Program-made: the position numbers and the translations under genes
Assembly (NCBI GenBank): GCA_902494375.1
Contig: CABUTL010000013.1
Location: 1-15,477, forward strand
Direction: 5' to 3'
Length of the DNA stretch: 15,477 nucleotides
Source: an uncultured Collinsella sp.
Lineage (GTDB): Bacteria > Actinomycetota > Coriobacteriia > Coriobacteriales > Coriobacteriaceae
Part shown: piece by piece, positions 14,481-15,477 of the stretch
Numbering within the stretch: position 1 is the stretch's first letter
Layout of the letters: each line of letters starts with the position of its first letter
The notes under the pieces: model-generated
What the model saw: the letters and a program-made list of their open reading frames with translations, nothing else
Databases searched by the model: none
Told to the model about the DNA's origin: nothing

Positions 14481-15434
14481 CTACTCACCGCGCACACGGC
14501 GCGCGATGCGGTCGGAAAGCGAGGCTTTCTCGGCACGGTTCTTGCCCCAAAACGCGCAAGCCACCATGCCGGGGCCCACGTGCGAGCCGATGGTGGGACC
14601 GACGGAACTACGGATGATGGTGACGTCGGCGCAGCCTTCCTCCTTGCGGATGGCGGCCTCGAGCCAATCACCGTCCTTCTCGGCATCGGCCGTCATGATG
14701 GCGATGGGCATGGTGCGATCGGGCACGTAGTTCTCGCGGAACGACTTGAGGATGGACTTGAGCGCCTTCTTGCGGCCGCGGTTGACGCCGATCAGCGACA
14801 GCGAGCCGGCCAGGTCGTAGGACAGCTCGGGTTTGACGTCGAGCTTTGCCGTGAGCTGTGCCGCCGCGGGCGGAATGCGGCCGCCGGCAGCTAGTGCGTC
14901 GAAGCTCTCGAGCGTAAAGTAGCCGTGGACGTAGGTCTTTGCCTCGTTTGCCCAATCGACCAGCTGCTTGGCAGTCAGTCCCGCCGAACGCTGGCGCACG
15001 GCCTCGAGCGCCAAGAGCGCGCCGGTCGCGCAGGGCAGGGCGTTGTCGACCACGTAGAGCTCAAAGTTGGGATACTCGGCGCGCACGGCATCTGCCGCCT
15101 GGCACGCAGAGTTGTAGCTCGACGACAGCGCCGAGGTAAAGCACAGGTAGACCGTGGGCGTGCCCTCTTTGGCGCACTCGGTAAAGAACTCGATATAGCG
15201 ACCGAGCGACACAGCCGAGGTGGACACGCGGGCGCCGGCGCGCATGCGGTCGTAGAACTCCTTAGGGCTCATGCTCGACCAGATATCGTCCGTGCGCTCC
15301 TCGCCATCGATAATGAAGGGGAAACCCAGGATATCGACATCGAGGTTCGCGGCGACCTCGGGGCTAAAGTCGCAGCAGGTATCGACGACGATGCGGCAGC
15401 GGTCAGAATGGCCGGTAGATGCAGCCTTGTCCAT
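14481..15434 (-). CDS. DegV family fatty-acid-binding protein (FakB-like)
   Basis: This 317-residue protein has the two-domain DegV fold that holds one fatty acid and, in FakB proteins, presents it to the kinase FakA for phosphorylation. Landmarks are RIVVDTCCDFSPE at the start, RVSTSAVSLGRY in the place of the usual PxTSQPS, FTSALSSSYNSA, AGGRIPP, GSLSLIGVNRGRKKAL and the C-terminal GPTIGSHVGPG that binds the carboxylate. The ATG at 15434 has AGGAG eight bases upstream; a TTG one codon earlier is possible. No fakA is in the window, so the partner kinase is elsewhere. The 98-bp gap to the dehydrogenase gene has no strong terminator, only an AGTGCC/GGCACT dyad, so cotranscription is possible. 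Confidence 0.93.
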   Translation of the reverse strand: MDKAASTGHSDRCRIVVDTCCDFSPEVAANLDVDILGFPFIIDGEERTDDIWSSMSPKEFYDRMRAGARVSTSAVSLGRYIEFFTECAKEGTPTVYLCFTSALSSSYNSACQAADAVRAEYPNFELYVVDNALPCATGALLALEAVRQRSAGLTAKQLVDWANEAKTYVHGYFTLESFDALAAGGRIPPAAAQLTAKLDVKPELSYDLAGSLSLIGVNRGRKKALKSILKSFRENYVPDRTMPIAIMTADAEKDGDWLEAAIRKEEGCADVTIIRSSVGPTIGSHVGPGMVACAFWGKNRAEKASLSDRIARRVRGE

Positions 15435-15452
15435 CAAAGCGACTCCTTACGT

Positions 15453-15477
15453 AAAAAAGGCGGCCATCCGCATGGGA
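15453..15477 (-). terminator. Probable terminator of a gene beyond the window (cut by the edge)
   Basis: On the minus strand ATGG (complement of CCAT, 15464-15467) and GCCGCC lead into TTTTTT (complement of 15453-15458). The distal arm runs off the window, so the stem cannot be completed. Confidence 0.4.

Noticed and set aside
13312..14730. A 472-codon open frame on the plus strand
   Set aside because: It is antisense to the dehydrogenase gene and the end of degV, with low-complexity Val/Ala-rich translation caused by GC-rich codons and the His/Cys repeats.

Overview
The window looks like a chromosomal segment of a high-GC Gram-positive anaerobe, most likely a gut member of the Coriobacteriia such as Collinsella. 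This is inferred from GC-rich coding sequence, AGGAG/GGAGG ribosome sites, PTS-based sugar uptake (6-phospho-beta-galactosidase, GlcNAc PTS), and a stand-alone mannose-family IIB. No phage, transposase or CRISPR array is visible.

Left part (1-3363): the 3' end of a GH1 6-phospho-beta-galactosidase, then a 546-bp convergent gap full of inverted repeats, then a leftward DeoR-type regulator divergent from an aldose 1-epimerase (galM). Together these look like a lactose/galactose utilisation locus. A perfect 19-bp inverted repeat spanning about 140 bp follows galM.

Middle (3364-5043): a solitary leftward PTS IIB of the mannose/sorbose family whose phosphorylatable His is replaced by Tyr, a tRNA-Thr(CGT) with its own promoter and terminator, and a lower-GC patch holding one small unrecognised gene with an HTH-like C-terminus.

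Nag locus (5044-9850, all leftward): nagE (GlcNAc EIICB), a GntR/HutC-family regulator, nagA, and a YhcH/NanQ-like cupin. TGGT-N4-ACCA palindromes of the DasR/NagR dre type lie upstream of nagE and upstream of the regulator, so the locus is probably controlled by its own GntR protein. Sugar enters as GlcNAc-6-P through NagE and NagA deacetylates it; no nagB is present in the window.

Right part (9851-15477, all leftward): a membrane-anchored SurA-N-like extracellular protein, then a compact cluster reading degV, a 3-hydroxyisobutyrate-dehydrogenase-family enzyme, a small membrane protein, a HEAT-repeat-like protein and an NAD-type isocitrate dehydrogenase. The dehydrogenase ends in an unusual 56-residue His/Cys-rich tail with three 12-residue repeats, which is the most striking single feature here.
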